DNA of 60,000 bases, taken from Diphasiastrum complanatum. Taxonomy: Eukaryota > Streptophyta > Lycopodiopsida > Lycopodiales > Lycopodiaceae. Below, piece by piece: positions 23,175 to 35,489 of the stretch. The notes under the pieces were generated by a model. The model did no database searches. It saw only the letters and a list, made by a program, of their open reading frames with translations, and was not told the DNA's origin. Every line of letters starts with the position of its first letter. The stretch's first letter is position 1. The translations under genes and the position numbers were made by a program. The stretch spans positions 63,086,523 through 63,146,522 of the forward strand of contig CM055095.1 of NCBI GenBank assembly GCA_029204225.1, given 5' to 3'.

Positions 23175-25623
23175 TTATGAATCAATAAATAGGAGTACCT
23201 GTTGTTGACGATCTTTCTTCGATCTCAAAGCGTTTAGCTGGTCTCTAATATGAGCTATATCATCAAAAACAGCCCGATGTCAAGCCAAAAACATTTGTAT
23301 TTGTGATTATGTGCTAGCTAGCATCAACAAGAACAAAAAGTCGATGTTAGGCCAGACAATTTGTATTCATAATATAGATAAGTTCCAAAATCCAAAACCT
23401 GCATGAGCTCTTAGATACCCTCAGTTCACATCAGTATTAACTATAGAATCTAATGTACAATATCAACATCCCACTTATCCAAACCTACTAATAAGCACCG
23501 TTTTCTGGAAACTATATGAAAATCTAGCAACTTTGGCTATAACATACAATGTAGGACTTTCTACAGCTCACCTGCATCAATATATCGCTCCTCTGATGCT
23601 GCCATCAACATGCTACAAACAAGGACAAATTCTTCAGCTGCTAAGCTGGAATCTGCTTCAGTACTGACAATGACAAACCACAAGAGACAGTTGAGATAAT
23701 GTATTTTAAACAATCAGACAAGACACACATCAAGCTCATATGACAGGTCTTTAAAGTTGTACATACCTATCCAATAATTTTGAGCTAGTGCGCAGAATTC
23801 GTAAGGGCAATGCAGGTGCTTCATTAACAATACGAACTCCATCTCCATAAGCAAGTTGTCTGTTCACTTGAATTGGAACCTATGCAAGAAGCACATATAC
23901 GAAATTTAATAAGGTGGTCACACAACAAATAACTGCATAGAAAAAACTTCTTTTGTATGCATAGAAAAACTTTATATTCTGACCGTACCTTAGATCTAAC
24001 TGCGATGTTGATTGCATCTGAAGGTCTCAGATCCAAACTAAACATCATATCAGTTTCGTCCCCCACCTTACAGCACCCAAAACAACATGTCAAGACATTC
24101 GATCCAACTACACAAAACTGCAATATTTAGTGAGAATCCATGTAACAGCGTCCCATAAGTTATATTCCCAATGAGTACCAACTAAACTATGAAGGCTGTA
24201 AACATTAGCCTGGTAAAAATACCACCTTAGATAAGTACAGCCGAGCAAAATAAGCTTCATGCACCCTCTTGGTAACACGTACAACTTTAGGCTGCAACAT
24301 GAGAACCAAGCAAGGGGTGAGAGCAAAGGACAACCTTGAAAAAGATCAATTTTACCAGACCTGCATGGGATGTACTACCAGACTACCTGAAACCCCATAA
24401 GATCAATCATCTCCTTCATGACTTCATAAACTGTGGGTCGAGCCTGCATTCATAAATTTATAAACTTCAACATTTCAGCCTGCACAATCTTTGACATCAA
24501 CGATGAGCCCGAAGTATCAGAAGAGAATCACTTGACTGCAATTAAGAACTTTGATCTGATACTCACCCTAATTGTGGAAAACTCCTTTCTAGGCTAATGT
24601 AGACTGACCTAATTGTGATAAACTCCTTTCTAGCCTAATTAATGTTCCCTTGCATCCTCAAATCAAGATGCGTTGCCAATGATTATGCTTATTAATGGTT
24701 TGATGAACACTCTAGTACTTACAACTGGAACGTTACGCACAGCATCCATAAGCATTGAGCTTGGCAACTCCACTGCATCGTTCAAAATGTATCAGGTTAA
24801 CATGCTAACTCCCGAGGCACACATGTCACACAGCAGGATTGTATAAATATATATCAAGCATGGAATCAGATTCCTGTTCGTGTGTTTCAGTACATGAATC
24901 TTTGAACGATTGTTGGAAAGTAACGCTGGCAACATCTTCCATAGTGTAACTAAGAGAATTATCAAAATAATAGCGAGAAAACAGATTAAGTGTTGATAAA
25001 GGAGAAGAGAGACTGACAAACAATTATAGGCAACAAAAGGTTGCTGTTGTCCTCCATCTTAAGAACAATTGCCGGTTGTGGGGCATAATCTGGCAAGTGG
25101 CTGCCAGGGTTATTGTGAACGCATTTAAGATAGCGCCCATCCTTCATCTTGATCAGAAATCCCTCCGCTCCACTTTTTACCTCCACTGCAGCGAAAGTCA
25201 CAAGCACCTCTCTTAATAATAATCATTATGTACGGCTTCGAAAAATAGGCTACAGTCAATGCTTGCCCTCTCTTTCTGAATTGGTAGTAAGTGGAAAGAT
25301 CTACCAGCTTCTACAACGGTCGAATTGACATAATCTTCTTCATTCTCACTGAAGCCCTCTCCCGTTCTGTTGTTGTTGAACGACATACTGGAATTGCATT
25401 GAACTGCTCTGTTATCACAAACATTCAAGGGGCTTGCAGAAACCAGAAGATGCTTCAAAGAGGCGCCGGCATAGGGTGTTTTCAGTTGCTTTTTGTTACA
25501 AGAAGTGGCTTTCATCCCCAAGGATGTACAAGCACATGAGAGTACAGAGTCATGGCTCAGGTAGGCCACAGATTGCAGACCAGCAAACAAGCCTGTTGCT
25601 GTCCCCTGCAAGACTGCTGCCAT
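23175..25623 (-). CDS. BBD1: BBD-type bifunctional nuclease (DUF151)
   Basis: Nine coding exons: 25305-25623, 25018-25185, 24723-24772, 24387-24443, 24226-24291, 23989-24066, 23767-23879, 23572-23663 and 23175-23254. All introns are GT-AG and keep frame; the sum is 1,023 nt, 340 residues. The DUF151 core is complete: VEVKSGAEGFLIKMKDG, CVHNNPGSHLPDYAPQP, VLKMEDNSNLLLPIIV, ARPTVYEVMKEMIDLMGF, RVTKRVHEAYFARLYL, FSLDLRPSDAINIAVRSK, VPIQVNRQLAYGDGVRI. A UvrB/C-like tail follows (EERYIDAAHIRDQLNALR). Length matches the family (about 325). In Arabidopsis and rice, BBD proteins have RNase and DNase activity and act in basal defence. I chose ATG 25623 because the frame upstream lacks family similarity. 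The C-terminus VLLFIDS assumes that the GTACTC at about 23192-23197 is not used as a donor. Confidence 0.92.
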
Positions 25624-27841
25624 CTTTATGCCCGTTATTCTTCTACCCCTTCCCGGCTGCAGGCTCAACACAGGAAGACTGAAAGGAATAGCAAGCATTC
25701 AAGGGCCAATCTTCAAATCTACAAATAACCCATATGCCAAACGTAGGAAGAATTTGATGACCGCTTCAAAACCAGGAACGTCTTTACTGATTAGCCAATC
25801 TACAAATAACCCACATCCCAAATAAAGGAGCTTTTCTTACAACTGCTTCAAACCAAGGCAGGCCTCACTAATTAGTAATGAAGAAAGTAAAACAGACTTC
25901 AAAGCAAATGTTTTTCCAGAATCTGATAAGATGAACGGTTGTGTACACAACAGCACTTCTATCCCGGAAATTGGACTCTTCACAGGAAAAAAATTCGCAC
26001 AATCTGATAAAATTAATAGCTATGTACACAGTTAAACAGCACCCATCTCCTAATCATCGAAAAAGGTTTTGCAAACTTATCCAAAAGAGAAGATTTGAAG
26101 AAGTTAAAAGGAACCCAAATGAGAAATGAGGCCAAATATGTAAGCAGAAGATGGGTAATAGTACAAGAGGGACAGTTACAGGAATGATAATCACACAAAT
26201 GATCACACAAAAAGAGATAAAGATCCAACAAATAATTGATCAGAAATAGAAGGCTAGGGACAACGGAAAAGGCAAATTGAAAGCAGGAAGCTTCAAATTT
26301 GATTGAAGCAATCAAAATTGGTGATGAAGATAAGAATGCCGACAAAGAAGACAAATTGCATTATTAAAGAATACTAAATGCCAACAAAAATCAAAAATTT
26401 TCTCTGGAATGAATTTTAATAGGAACAACCAAATCCAACAAAAAATGTTAGACTCAAAAGATTGCATTAAAAAAGGAGAAGCCACCCCTTTCTTAGAAGC
26501 GCTAAGTATCTTAAGCTGATCACCGTTAGATATTCTAAAAAACATCTAGATTTTGCCATCTTTATTATTTATCGCATCTGCTTACACGTGGCCTTTTTGA
26601 CACGTGGCTTCCATCTAAGTGAGAGGGGATAGAGTTTTCTGTGCCGCAAGGCCCCTGGAAGAATCACACCACCTGAAGAACGGGATAAAAAGGAATGATA
26701 AAAATAGAAAATCTTGTTATGGTTTAGATATCCAATGGTCCATGTACATGCTAAGAAACCAAGTAGTGGCTTGCCTCCCTTTTCAGACTTACATTGAGTT
26801 GTCATCGTGTGACGGATAAGGTGGCATGGAACCCTTGCGACAATAGGAGCAAGTCAAGCATATTTTTTGGAACTGGGGACGCTTCTTAACATGTTGAGTT
26901 GTCAAGTGCAAGTTAAGAAAAATGGGCCAATTATATGACAAGAATTCAAACTGACCAATCAAATTGTGGCTCTCCATTTAGCCTTTACCAGCCAAGCTGA
27001 AAGGAGGTTGGTCAATTCACTTTCCAAGGTTCAGAAAACGGGCGACAAGTCAAAGGGCCAAGCAAAGGGACTTGCCACCAGTTTGAATCAGCGGGAGAAA
27101 ATTATCTCATAAATATACCCTCATCACCATGTAGCTTACATTAGAAATAGGCCTTTTGTAATTGGCGCTTTGGTGATGATGGTTCCTTCCATAACATGCT
27201 TTGATTTAATTTTAATCAAAGTTAATTCACAAAATAAAAAATATGAGAAACTCATTGCTATTAAGTGGTGGCGTGGTTGAAATGATTGGATTTACCCCAC
27301 TTTGTCGCTCAATAGAGTTCACAAGATTCCTAAACACAACCACCTCCATCCTATGAACATTATTATAGGGCAATCATGAGCTCAACCTTATAAAGATTGT
27401 TTTTCCCATAAAGTTAGGACAATCATGATATATTACAACTTGTCCACCATCCCATTGTACACTTATGCAAGTAGTGTTTTCTAGGAGAGACAAAAGTATG
27501 CATGTAGTGTTTTCTTGGAAAGACAAAAGCACGTCCTTTTGGAAGTTTGCCTTTACACCAAACATCATTAAGAAAAGTCAAAATTAAAGGCAATCCTTAA
27601 AAGTTTGGAGGTTTCAATTACTATACAAGTGATACTTTAAGTTTTGGTTCTTAGTCACTTTCTACCAAGGCCAACCCTTAGGAATTCTAGATTTTTTGGC
27701 TCCACAAAATTACATGATCGTTATTTAATAATCATTAAGAGGTTAGGATCCTGGCAGTTGCCATTAATCAAAAGAGCTCTCTCTATATTGACTTTTTTAT
27801 ATTGCGATGCAAAATGAGTACAACATATTGACAATGCTAAG
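25624..27841. other. BBD 5' side and intergenic
   Basis: Apart from the two G-box sites I see no gene, element terminus or structured repeat here. The first few hundred bases to the right of 25623 should hold the BBD leader and core promoter. Confidence 0.4.
26585..26608. promoter_or_regulatory. Paired G-box/ABRE-like sites upstream of BBD
   Basis: CACGTGGC occurs at 26585-26592 and again at 26601-26608, 16 bp apart, about 960 bp upstream of the BBD start codon. G-box sites of this form bind bZIP and bHLH factors, and paired copies are typical of ABA-responsive promoters. Their use by this gene is inference from position only. Confidence 0.4.
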
Positions 27842-28178
27842 TGTAAGGATCGCCAAGTGAACATCTGACTAGATCCTGTTGCATGCAACCAAAAGGACAC
27901 CTGTGGAGCAAAACCACCCAACCAACTGGAAGTGGCTAGTCAATACCCTAATCACTTTACCCCCAAGCCATGGCGAATCAATGCAGGAGAGGAGGGGATC
28001 CTGGCTTCATGAATCAAAAAAGTATATATAATCTCTATTGAGGAGAGAATATTCTTCCTAGGATTCCATGCAATCCAAATATAAGCTCTTGACCTCTTAT
28101 TCTTGCATTATAGCAATCAAACACCATGCAAGTGCTCCCATGTCCAAATATAGGTCTAGGCCCTCATAAGATATTACA
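27842..28178 (-). repeat. 3' LTR of element I
   Basis: It begins TGTAAGGATCG and ends AGATATTACA, sharing long blocks with 33216-33582 (for example TTGCATGCAACCAAAAGGAC, CCCCCAAGCCATGG and CATGCAAGTGCTCC). Confidence 0.7.
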
Positions 28179-30580
28179 AAGTTCTGCTGAATTCCAACTG
28201 AATTCAATGGTTATCCTTGATATCAGTTAAACTTTGTCATCCAATATGAGCTCACCGGGATACAGTCAATAACTTGGGATATATTCATCATTCAAGAAAT
28301 ACCCTATACCAAGAATTTCCTATATTCTATGCACATAACTTTTGTTGATGAATCCTTATGACTCACAAATCATGTGTGTTATAAGCAATATAGATCAAAA
28401 TAAACAGTTCTTGGTGAATTCCCTTCACACTGCTTATTTAACCAATTAACTTCTAACCAGGAGTAATCCAATTACTCAAGTCAATTGCAAATGATTCAGA
28501 AATCTCAAATGTCTAGGTGCCGAATTCTTATATCTCGGAACAACACCACATTTAGATCCTCTTCTAAACCGTAACTAAGTTAATGAATTACCCTTTCCAC
28601 AGAAAGAGACATTAACCAGCAAGTAATTGTTCCAAACATTACTTGTTCATATGTCTATGCACACTGACTAGTTTAAGTATACAATATAAACTCAGTACAT
28701 AGGAAACACATAGTAGATCCACAAGATTCATATGTACATTACCAACATATCCTACTATGTTCCTACACATAAGCATAGGCTATAATCTAGCAGATTCATC
28801 CATAATGCGCATATGTTACCCACATAACATACTGAGAATTTTGCAACTCAGCTACAAAAGAACTCTATTTTTCATGAGCAAATAACATACCTGGGAAATC
28901 TCTGAAGTGAATAATTCCACATCACAAATTACCATCATACTTTTACTAACAAATTTTCTTCAACCAATCAACCTACAACAGATCTTAGTATTCAAACCAA
29001 GATTAGGCTGACTTATATAGACATCTTTGGACATAAAGTTAAGATTAAAGCTTTATTCCACCTTATCCAATCCATAACAAAATGGTACTTGGCAAAACCA
29101 ATCAACGGAATCTAGATAAATCTTTACCACTACTATCCATATTCATGAATATCTCACTGCTCGTTACCCCCAAAACTCCTCGAGTTCCAGATTATTCAAA
29201 ACAATCCCTAGAGAGTTCCTCTATTTCAACTGGATCGTTCAACCTTTGCACATACTGGATATTTCACAAAAAAATCTAATTTTACGTAAAACACCTAACA
29301 ACTGGGAAATTTGCTTTTTGACTAGCTTTTTAAAATTGTATTCAAGCATGAATTTACTTTGATCAACCTAATGTACCACACTGTATCATGCATCCAAATA
29401 TGCACACAGGTTCATCCAATTATTTTCAACACTGAAAGAGCACTCTACAGTTTCCCATGCATGCATGCAATCAGAACATTTCGAAAAATTTTCAAATTTT
29501 GGACTAAAAATTATCAAACTTTTGAACAGCCATAACTTTTACTACAGGAATCCGATTTGTCACTTTAAAGCACAGCACAGAGGAGAGGAGGTCTACAAGA
29601 CACCTGCCACGGAACTTTGCCACCTAGGCTTCACATGTGCGAGCTGTAAATGACCAAAAATCAAGTAGGAGGGTGCACTTTTTCAAAGAGGTTTCACCAA
29701 AAATCTATACCCAGCCCAATAAGCATCCAATCAGAGGTTACAATCACTCTTTTAAGGTTCATTAGAGAGGCATAGAGGCTTCTATCAGGTCCAACAAGCA
29801 ATCATAAGCTCAGATCATGCAAAAATTGCATTTATGGACTCCTTCAACAAGATAATGGTGCCTAAGCCTCCCAACACCAAATTGGGTGCATGATGGCTCA
29901 AAACAAAGGCAATCCGTCATATTTTTCATCTTGTAACAAGATCCAACAGGTTCAGACCACCATTTGAGAGTTATTCATGCTAAAAAATCCTCAAAAAAAA
30001 ACACTATTTTCTGAATTTTTGAGACCCTTAATGGTGTCCAATCCTAACCAAACTTCATGAAAGACTTAGGAAAGAATCACTACACCTCTTAAAATGTGCA
30101 TGCAAAGTATTGGCCAAGAATTTTGTGAAAATCTCCAAAATTAGTCCAAAAACCATCAAAAAACCATGTTTTTGGACCAAATTTTGACCATTTTTGTAGA
30201 TCAAATCCACAATTAAGTGCAATCATACCCAAATCCCTGCAAATCAATTACATGAAAGCACTAAAAGTTTTTATTTCAATCAATCATGGTTCATATGCCC
30301 ATTTCTAGCCCAAAATCACTAGAAAATCACTATCTTTGACCATAATCAATCATAATGACTGGAAAACAGCAAGTACAATTTTGAAAAACGTTCATGAACA
30401 GTAGCTTTGATGAATTTCAAGCTAAAAGATGGAATACTAGCTCAAAAAACGCAAAAAACCGACAAAAATCCATAAATTTCCAACATTTTCTATGGAAAAT
30501 CTCCATAATAATGATCATTAGGCTGAAAGCAAACCAAAATTAGAGAAGTCACTTACTTGGAGGTCAATTCCACCACCTGG
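28179..30580. other. Interior of element I, noncoding
   Basis: AT-rich, with no frame of note. The part 29470-30520 is rich in short A/T-tract phrases of the kind found in LTR-element leaders, but I cannot assign it. Confidence 0.35.
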
Positions 30581-30599
30581 AAGTAAAAATCAAAGAGGA

Positions 30600-31609
30600 A
30601 TGTTTACAGATTCTGACTCTTCAGAATCTGTTGGCCTTTTCATTTCTTCTCGTTCTGGTTTTTTTTTTTTGTTCCAAAATAGTTTCAAGGTTAGTTTTGC
30701 ATGTTATCAGGCTTCGTGGGCATTCATTAGATGTGTTCTTGTTATTACAATGCCCAAACCAGACAGAATGGACTGATTAATGTTGTAGTATTTGTCCTGC
30801 CTGTCAGAGGACACTCAAGTTTGTCACTCTTGCACTAAATAAAGCACATGCATAAACGACCACATTCAATCAAGCATGCATGCCAAAACGTTCAAGCATC
30901 AGATCAGCAAGCAAAACTGTTGAACAGTGACTGAAATCCTATTCTTATGCTGCAAAAACGAACTGAAATCAGATCCTAAACACTACTATACTTGCATAAA
31001 TCCACAAAACAAGAAACAAGAAACTAATCTACAACATTTCCCCAAGAATCAAGAAACCAACCAGTCTTTTGATTCTTGGACATCCTAAAAACTTCAAGAA
31101 CAAGGTTGTAAGGAGATATGCAAAAACTACACCACAAACCCAGTCTATTTAGTTTACCTGAATGCTGATTCCTACATTAATCCAGAAACAAAAAATAAAA
31201 TCTAGTCCACTCTAGGAAAGCAAGAAATCTAATCCACTCTACGATCCACAACCACACACAAAGGAGGGAAGCGCAAGATCATGAATGCGTTCACTCAAGA
31301 AACAAGCATGATCAAGGAGCTCAATGGATGCATGGAGGCTCTTCTCATTTCAGCATGGAGTAGGTACATTTCACAAAAAGCTCATCTTCTCAAACAAGGA
31401 GTCCCTTAAATAAGCAAGAGAGCTCCTTAGGTGGCATCCTAGTGGCATTTCCACATTACACAAATCACAAGTGAAATAATGCTCTCCACTAGAGGTCACC
31501 ATCAAAAGGTGGCTCACTCTACTTTCTTTAAGAGGGGTCGACTTGCATTTATTACTTGGCCTAGAAATAATAGTTCATATATGGTCATTCCATCTTCTGG
31601 GATTCACCA
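30600..31609 (-). repeat. H-family LTR copy (minus) inside element I
   Basis: Read on the minus strand, this is homologous to the plus-strand LTR of element H from about 34370. Shared blocks include AAGTNGACCCCTCTTAA, GTAGAGTGAGCCAC against TTAGAGTGAGCCAC, TGGTGA.CTCTAGTGGAGA, CTTGATCAT, and the run CAGCATTCA.GTAAACTAAATAG. The outer end at 31609 is CA followed by unrelated sequence. The inner end is not clear. It may be a solo LTR or part of a second nested element. Confidence 0.55.
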
Positions 31610-32167
31610 TGAGGCCTACACAGTTTCTACTTGACAGTACTGACTAGTATTCCTCGGCTCTCAGTCTTCGTTCGTCTCATCTTCTCAGAGACCTCCTCGG
31701 TCTAAGGTGAGAGCTGCTCTTAGGTAGCCCTAGCCAAGCATCTTGGATATTCGTCAGAATCAGCCAACATCATCATACCCCTAATGTGTTGCAGGACCCA
31801 CTACAACTCATATGAATGATGTCGCTCTGCTATTGGCGTTGGCATCTTTGATTGTCATTTAGAAAATCGTAGATCCTCGTTCGCTTGCATAAAACCAAGT
31901 GCTTATTGTTGTAGGTGGTTGACATTCTCAAAATTTGGAGAGCTCCCAGCAGCTTCACAACTTGCATGGCTGAGTGCTTCTCGTGTGTCTTTTTCTCTTA
32001 TCACTTGTATCTGCCATCGACGATTTGGCAGATTCTAACTTTTGGGAGGTCTACATCCTCCATTTGCTTTTGGGTGTTTCCGTGGTTCTTCTTTCAGTTG
32101 AAGTTCCAATCTCAAGAAAAACCTTTGATTTGTAGGTTGGACAAACTTCAATTGGGTGGGTTATGGC

Positions 32168-32374
32168 CTATGAGGGTTCAACACCATAAAAATGGGCTTG
32201 TGCTCGTGAAGACTCGGCTCTATCAGGCTCTTGTTTTGTGAATGGGTTTGTGGATGGCTCATAGAGTTGGGACCGCATTCGGTAAAACCTATGACGTCTG
32301 ATTTGTTCAACTGTAGGAGACCTCATTTCGTATGGATAATCTGCTAGGATCTCCGGATCAATATGGAGGTCCAT
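32168..32374 (-). pseudogene. Gag-like N-terminal fragment of element I
   Basis: A 68-residue frame starts at ATG 32374 with MDLHIDPEILADYPYEMRSP. Its pattern (MD.H.D....DYP.EM.SPT) matches the gag start of element H at 36325 (MDCHYDSNSIKDYPPEMVSS). Both lie directly after a repeat-rich leader, so I read it as the gag N-terminus of a related gypsy lineage, stopped after 68 codons. Confidence 0.5.
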
Positions 32375-32439
32375 TGGTTACTGTTGTGTCTTTTTTATGT
32401 TGGGTATGAGTTTCTGGTGTTTTTGGATTTGTTAAGGAT

Positions 32440-33200
32440 TTTTGGATTTTTTTGTGTTTTTTTTGTTTTTTGTTCAAAAAAAGACGCGAAAAAATCTCGA
32501 AAAGGCACGACAAATATCTCGAAAATGCTCGAAAAAATCTAGAAAAATTCTCGAAAAAACACAAAAAAAATTCTCGAAAGCTGCTCGACAAAATCTAGAA
32601 AAAAATCTCGAAAAAACACGAAAAATTCTCGAAAACTACTCAAAAAAAATCTTGAAAAACTCTAGAACCAAAAAACACGAAAAATTCTCAAAAACTACTC
32701 GAAAAAACACGAAAAAATTCTCGAAAACTGTCCGAAAAAATATAGAAAAAATCTAAAAAAAATCTTAAAAAAGCCTAAAATAATTTTCAAACTATCTAGA
32801 AAACAATCTAGAAAAATCTCGAAAAAACACGAAAAAAAAATTTCGAAAATTTTCAGAAAACAATCTAGAAAAATATCGAAAAACAACTCGAAAATTCACG
32901 AAAGGCTCAAAAATGCGAACATGCTCGAAAAAGTCTAGAAAAGTCTCAAAAAACACGAAAAAATCTAGAAATTTTTTTGGAAAAGGCTCAAAAAAACTAC
33001 GACAAAGATCGAAAAAATCTCGAAAAAATATACATAAATCTCAAAAAACACAAAAAATAATCTAGAAAAATTCACGAAAAAGCTTCGAAAAAATCTCAGA
33101 AAAAAAAAAACAAAACACGAACAAACTCGAAAAAAACTTGAAAACACAAAAAAGCTCAAAACAAAAAAAAACAACTCTAGCTTATGATTGATGCAAAGCC
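32440..33200 (-). repeat. Degenerate CGAAAA-type repeat, leader of element I
   Basis: About 750 bp is built from short irregular units combining TCTCGAAAAA, CACGAAAAA and TCTAGAAAAA on the plus strand. It lies exactly between the primer site and the gag-like ATG. The long Phe-rich or Lys-rich frames it gives are by-products of composition and are not genes. Confidence 0.8.
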
Positions 33201-33202
33201 TT

Positions 33203-33214
33203 ACTCTGGTACCA
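33203..33214 (-). other. Primer-binding site of element I
   Basis: The minus strand reads TGGTACCAGAGT, two changes from the initiator-Met site, directly inside the right LTR. Confidence 0.6.
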
Positions 33215-33215
33215 C

Positions 33216-33582
33216 TATAAGAATCGTCACGTGAAGATCCGACTAGATCTTGTTGCATGCAACCAAAAGGACACCTGTGGAGAAAAACCACCCAACCAAA
33301 TGGAAATGACTAGTCAATATCCTAACCACTTCACCCCCAAGCCATGGTGAATGAATGCAAGGAGAGGATCCTAGCTTCATGAATCTAAAAATCCAATAGG
33401 GAGATGGGCGAGTTTCCATAGTATATATAATCTCTTTTGAGGAGAGATTATTCCTCTTAGGATCCTATGCAATCCAAATATAAACTATTGACCTCCTATT
33501 CTTGCATTATAGCAGTCAAACACCATGCAAGTGCTCCTATGTCCAAATATAGGTCTAGGCCCTCATAAGATTATTAATTACA
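33216..33582 (-). repeat. 5' LTR of element I
   Basis: This is homologous to 27842-28178 and carries an extra block around 33388-33420 (CCAATAGGGAGATGGGCGAG) that the left copy lacks. Confidence 0.7.
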
Positions 33583-34356
33583 TTACCGACCAAGTCCAAA
33601 ATGACGAGGCATAACTAATAACCTTATACACTAGAGTAACCAACTATCCATGTCAGAAATTATTCCAAATCCCACATACTAGACATGGACGTAATACTAA
33701 GAGACCAAGCTAATGACGTAACTGAATATTTGAAAAAGGAGTTGAGCTATAAAACCCTCATTTGCCACTATGTTATATCCTTTTGTTCTGCAAGTCTTTC
33801 CTCAGCCAATTGTCTACGGCAAAACTAGGAAATTTAAGGTGCTTATTCAAAGAATCCATGTCTAATGGAATAAAAACTATATATAGCGGTATCTAGTCTC
33901 ATTGTTCTTAGGCTTTAAATGGAATAGAGAAAACTAAAATACATTTCCATGGTTCAAATTAATGCTCTACTATCATTACATGTTTGAATTTGATGCTACT
34001 AAATAGAAAACCTAGTTTAGATCTTGCGTGAGTTTGTATGTTAGAAATAAAAAAAAAATGAAATCTACGTATGTGATCATCATTGGCATTAAAGTACCTA
34101 GTGATAAGCCACACTTTGTTGTGGGTGCATTGTAACCAAAGAAATCATCTCCGTTTTCTTTAGTGCTCATGTGCAATAAGAAGCTAACTGTGATACCCTA
34201 GTAAAGTCATAATTATGAACAAAGCAATATATTTTACTTTACCTAATCGAATTCAAATACACAAGAAAATTACAGAACCATTGCGACTTTACATGTGTAA
34301 TCATGTAATTAGTTCAGAATGACATGGCAGAGTACCAACTCAGCAAATTATACACA
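33583..34356. other. Sequence between elements I and H
   Basis: No gene is visible. A short stretch around 33750 (CTATAAAACC) could be a TATA box of a further decayed LTR, but no partner copy is present. Confidence 0.35.
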
Positions 34357-35396
34357 TGTCTACATATCCCAAGTGATGGATTGACCATGAGGAGCTAGTA
34401 TTTGTAGGCATTTGTAATAAATTCAAGTAGACCCCTCTTAATGAAATTAGAGTGAGCCACTTTTTGATGGTGATCTCTAGTGGAGAAGCTAATACCACAT
34501 GTAATTTGTAAAATGGTGGAATTGCCATTTAGGCTCCACATGGGCTCCACTTAGGCTCCACATGGGTAGCCCTCTTGGTTATTTAAGAGGTCCCCTCTCA
34601 TGTGAGGGAGCTTTTTGTATTTGTCTCTACTTTGATATTGAATAGAAGATCCTCCACGAGTATTGACATCTCTTGAGCTCCTTGATCATATTGGTTTTTT
34701 GTGTGATGCCTTCTATGATCTTGCACTTCCATTTCTATGTGTGGTTGTGGAATTAGATTAGATTTCTTAGTTTTTTCATTATGTTTTGTGGAAGTAGCAT
34801 GGAATAGATTTATTTTTTGTGGAATAGAGGAGAAACCAGCATTCAAGTAAACTAAATAGGCTGAAATTGAGGCATAGATCTTGCAGATTCCTTGACATTT
34901 CAGTTCTTGATGTTCTTGGGCTGTCCAAGAATCAAGAGATGAGTGTTTCTTGATTCTTGAACATTCATAGCGTTGCATTTAGCTTTCTTGTTTCTTGCTT
35001 TTCTTGTTCTTGTTCTTGTTTGATGCATGTAGATTAATTGCAGGTTCCAAGATCTATTTCCAATCCGTTTTTACAGCAAGTAGAAGTATGCATACTATTA
35101 GGTGCACAACCGAGCTACACTCTGATCCTTGTTCAACATCGTAGCTTGCATTTTCAATTGATGTAAGTATAGTTCAGGAGAGAATGAGATCCCAAGAATT
35201 CATTGATAGGCTAGATGTTAAACTATACTACAACGATAATCTTACTGCCTGGCTGAATGTTAACCAAGACTCTGATTACCAAGGACGACCCGTAAGAGTC
35301 TGGTAATAGATTGTAAGTCAACGAAAATGATTAATGTGCCAAGTTGTATTGAATCTACACAGAGAAAAAACCTCACTATTGGGAAATCAGTGAAAC
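34357..35396 (+). repeat. 5' LTR of gypsy element H
   Basis: A region of about 1 kb ends just before a tRNA-Asp-like primer site and is homologous, in inverted orientation, to about 30600-31609. The start TGTCTACATATCCCA at 34357 is chosen by alignment with that copy (TGGTGAATCCCA) and is uncertain by some bases. Confidence 0.5.
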
Positions 35397-35398
35397 TT

Positions 35399-35414
35399 TG
35401 GCACCATTACCACC
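35399..35414 (+). other. Decayed tRNA-Asp-type primer site of element H
   Basis: TGGCACCATTACCACC resembles the TGGCGCCGTTGCCGGG primer site used by several plant gypsy lineages. Three of the differences are G-to-A changes, two of them in CpG context, as expected from methylation-driven decay. Confidence 0.5.
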
Positions 35415-35489
35415 TAAACACATGCACAAACCAATCGAACATGCATTCTCTGTGTGCCCAAACCCCTTCTTGAAAGTTCACGCTGCCAA

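Larger units (their letters stand above)
27842..33582 (-). mobile_element. Element I, non-autonomous gypsy-like LTR element
   Basis: Direct repeats of about 340-370 bp at 27842-28178 and 33216-33582 bound a 5-kb interior. The right copy is adjacent to a primer site on the minus strand (TGGTACCAGAGT, 33203-33214), so the element reads right to left. It has a repeat-rich leader (33200-32440), a short gag-like start (32374-32168), and no protease, RT or integrase. The left LTR lacks about 34 bp present in the right one. Target duplications are not evident. A second LTR-like segment lies inside (about 30600-31609). I class it as a LARD-like derivative; moderate confidence. Confidence 0.6.

Noticed and set aside
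25291-25682. Plus-strand frames over BBD exon 1
   Set aside because: They are shadows of the real minus-strand exon, which has family similarity and correct splice sites.
32358-33291. Long Phe-rich or Lys-rich frames on both strands
   Set aside because: They are produced by the irregular CGAAAA-type repeat; every frame is low-complexity and none has a family signature.
27842-33582. Assigning exact target duplications to element I
   Set aside because: The five bases outside the two LTRs do not match, so the outer boundaries remain approximate.
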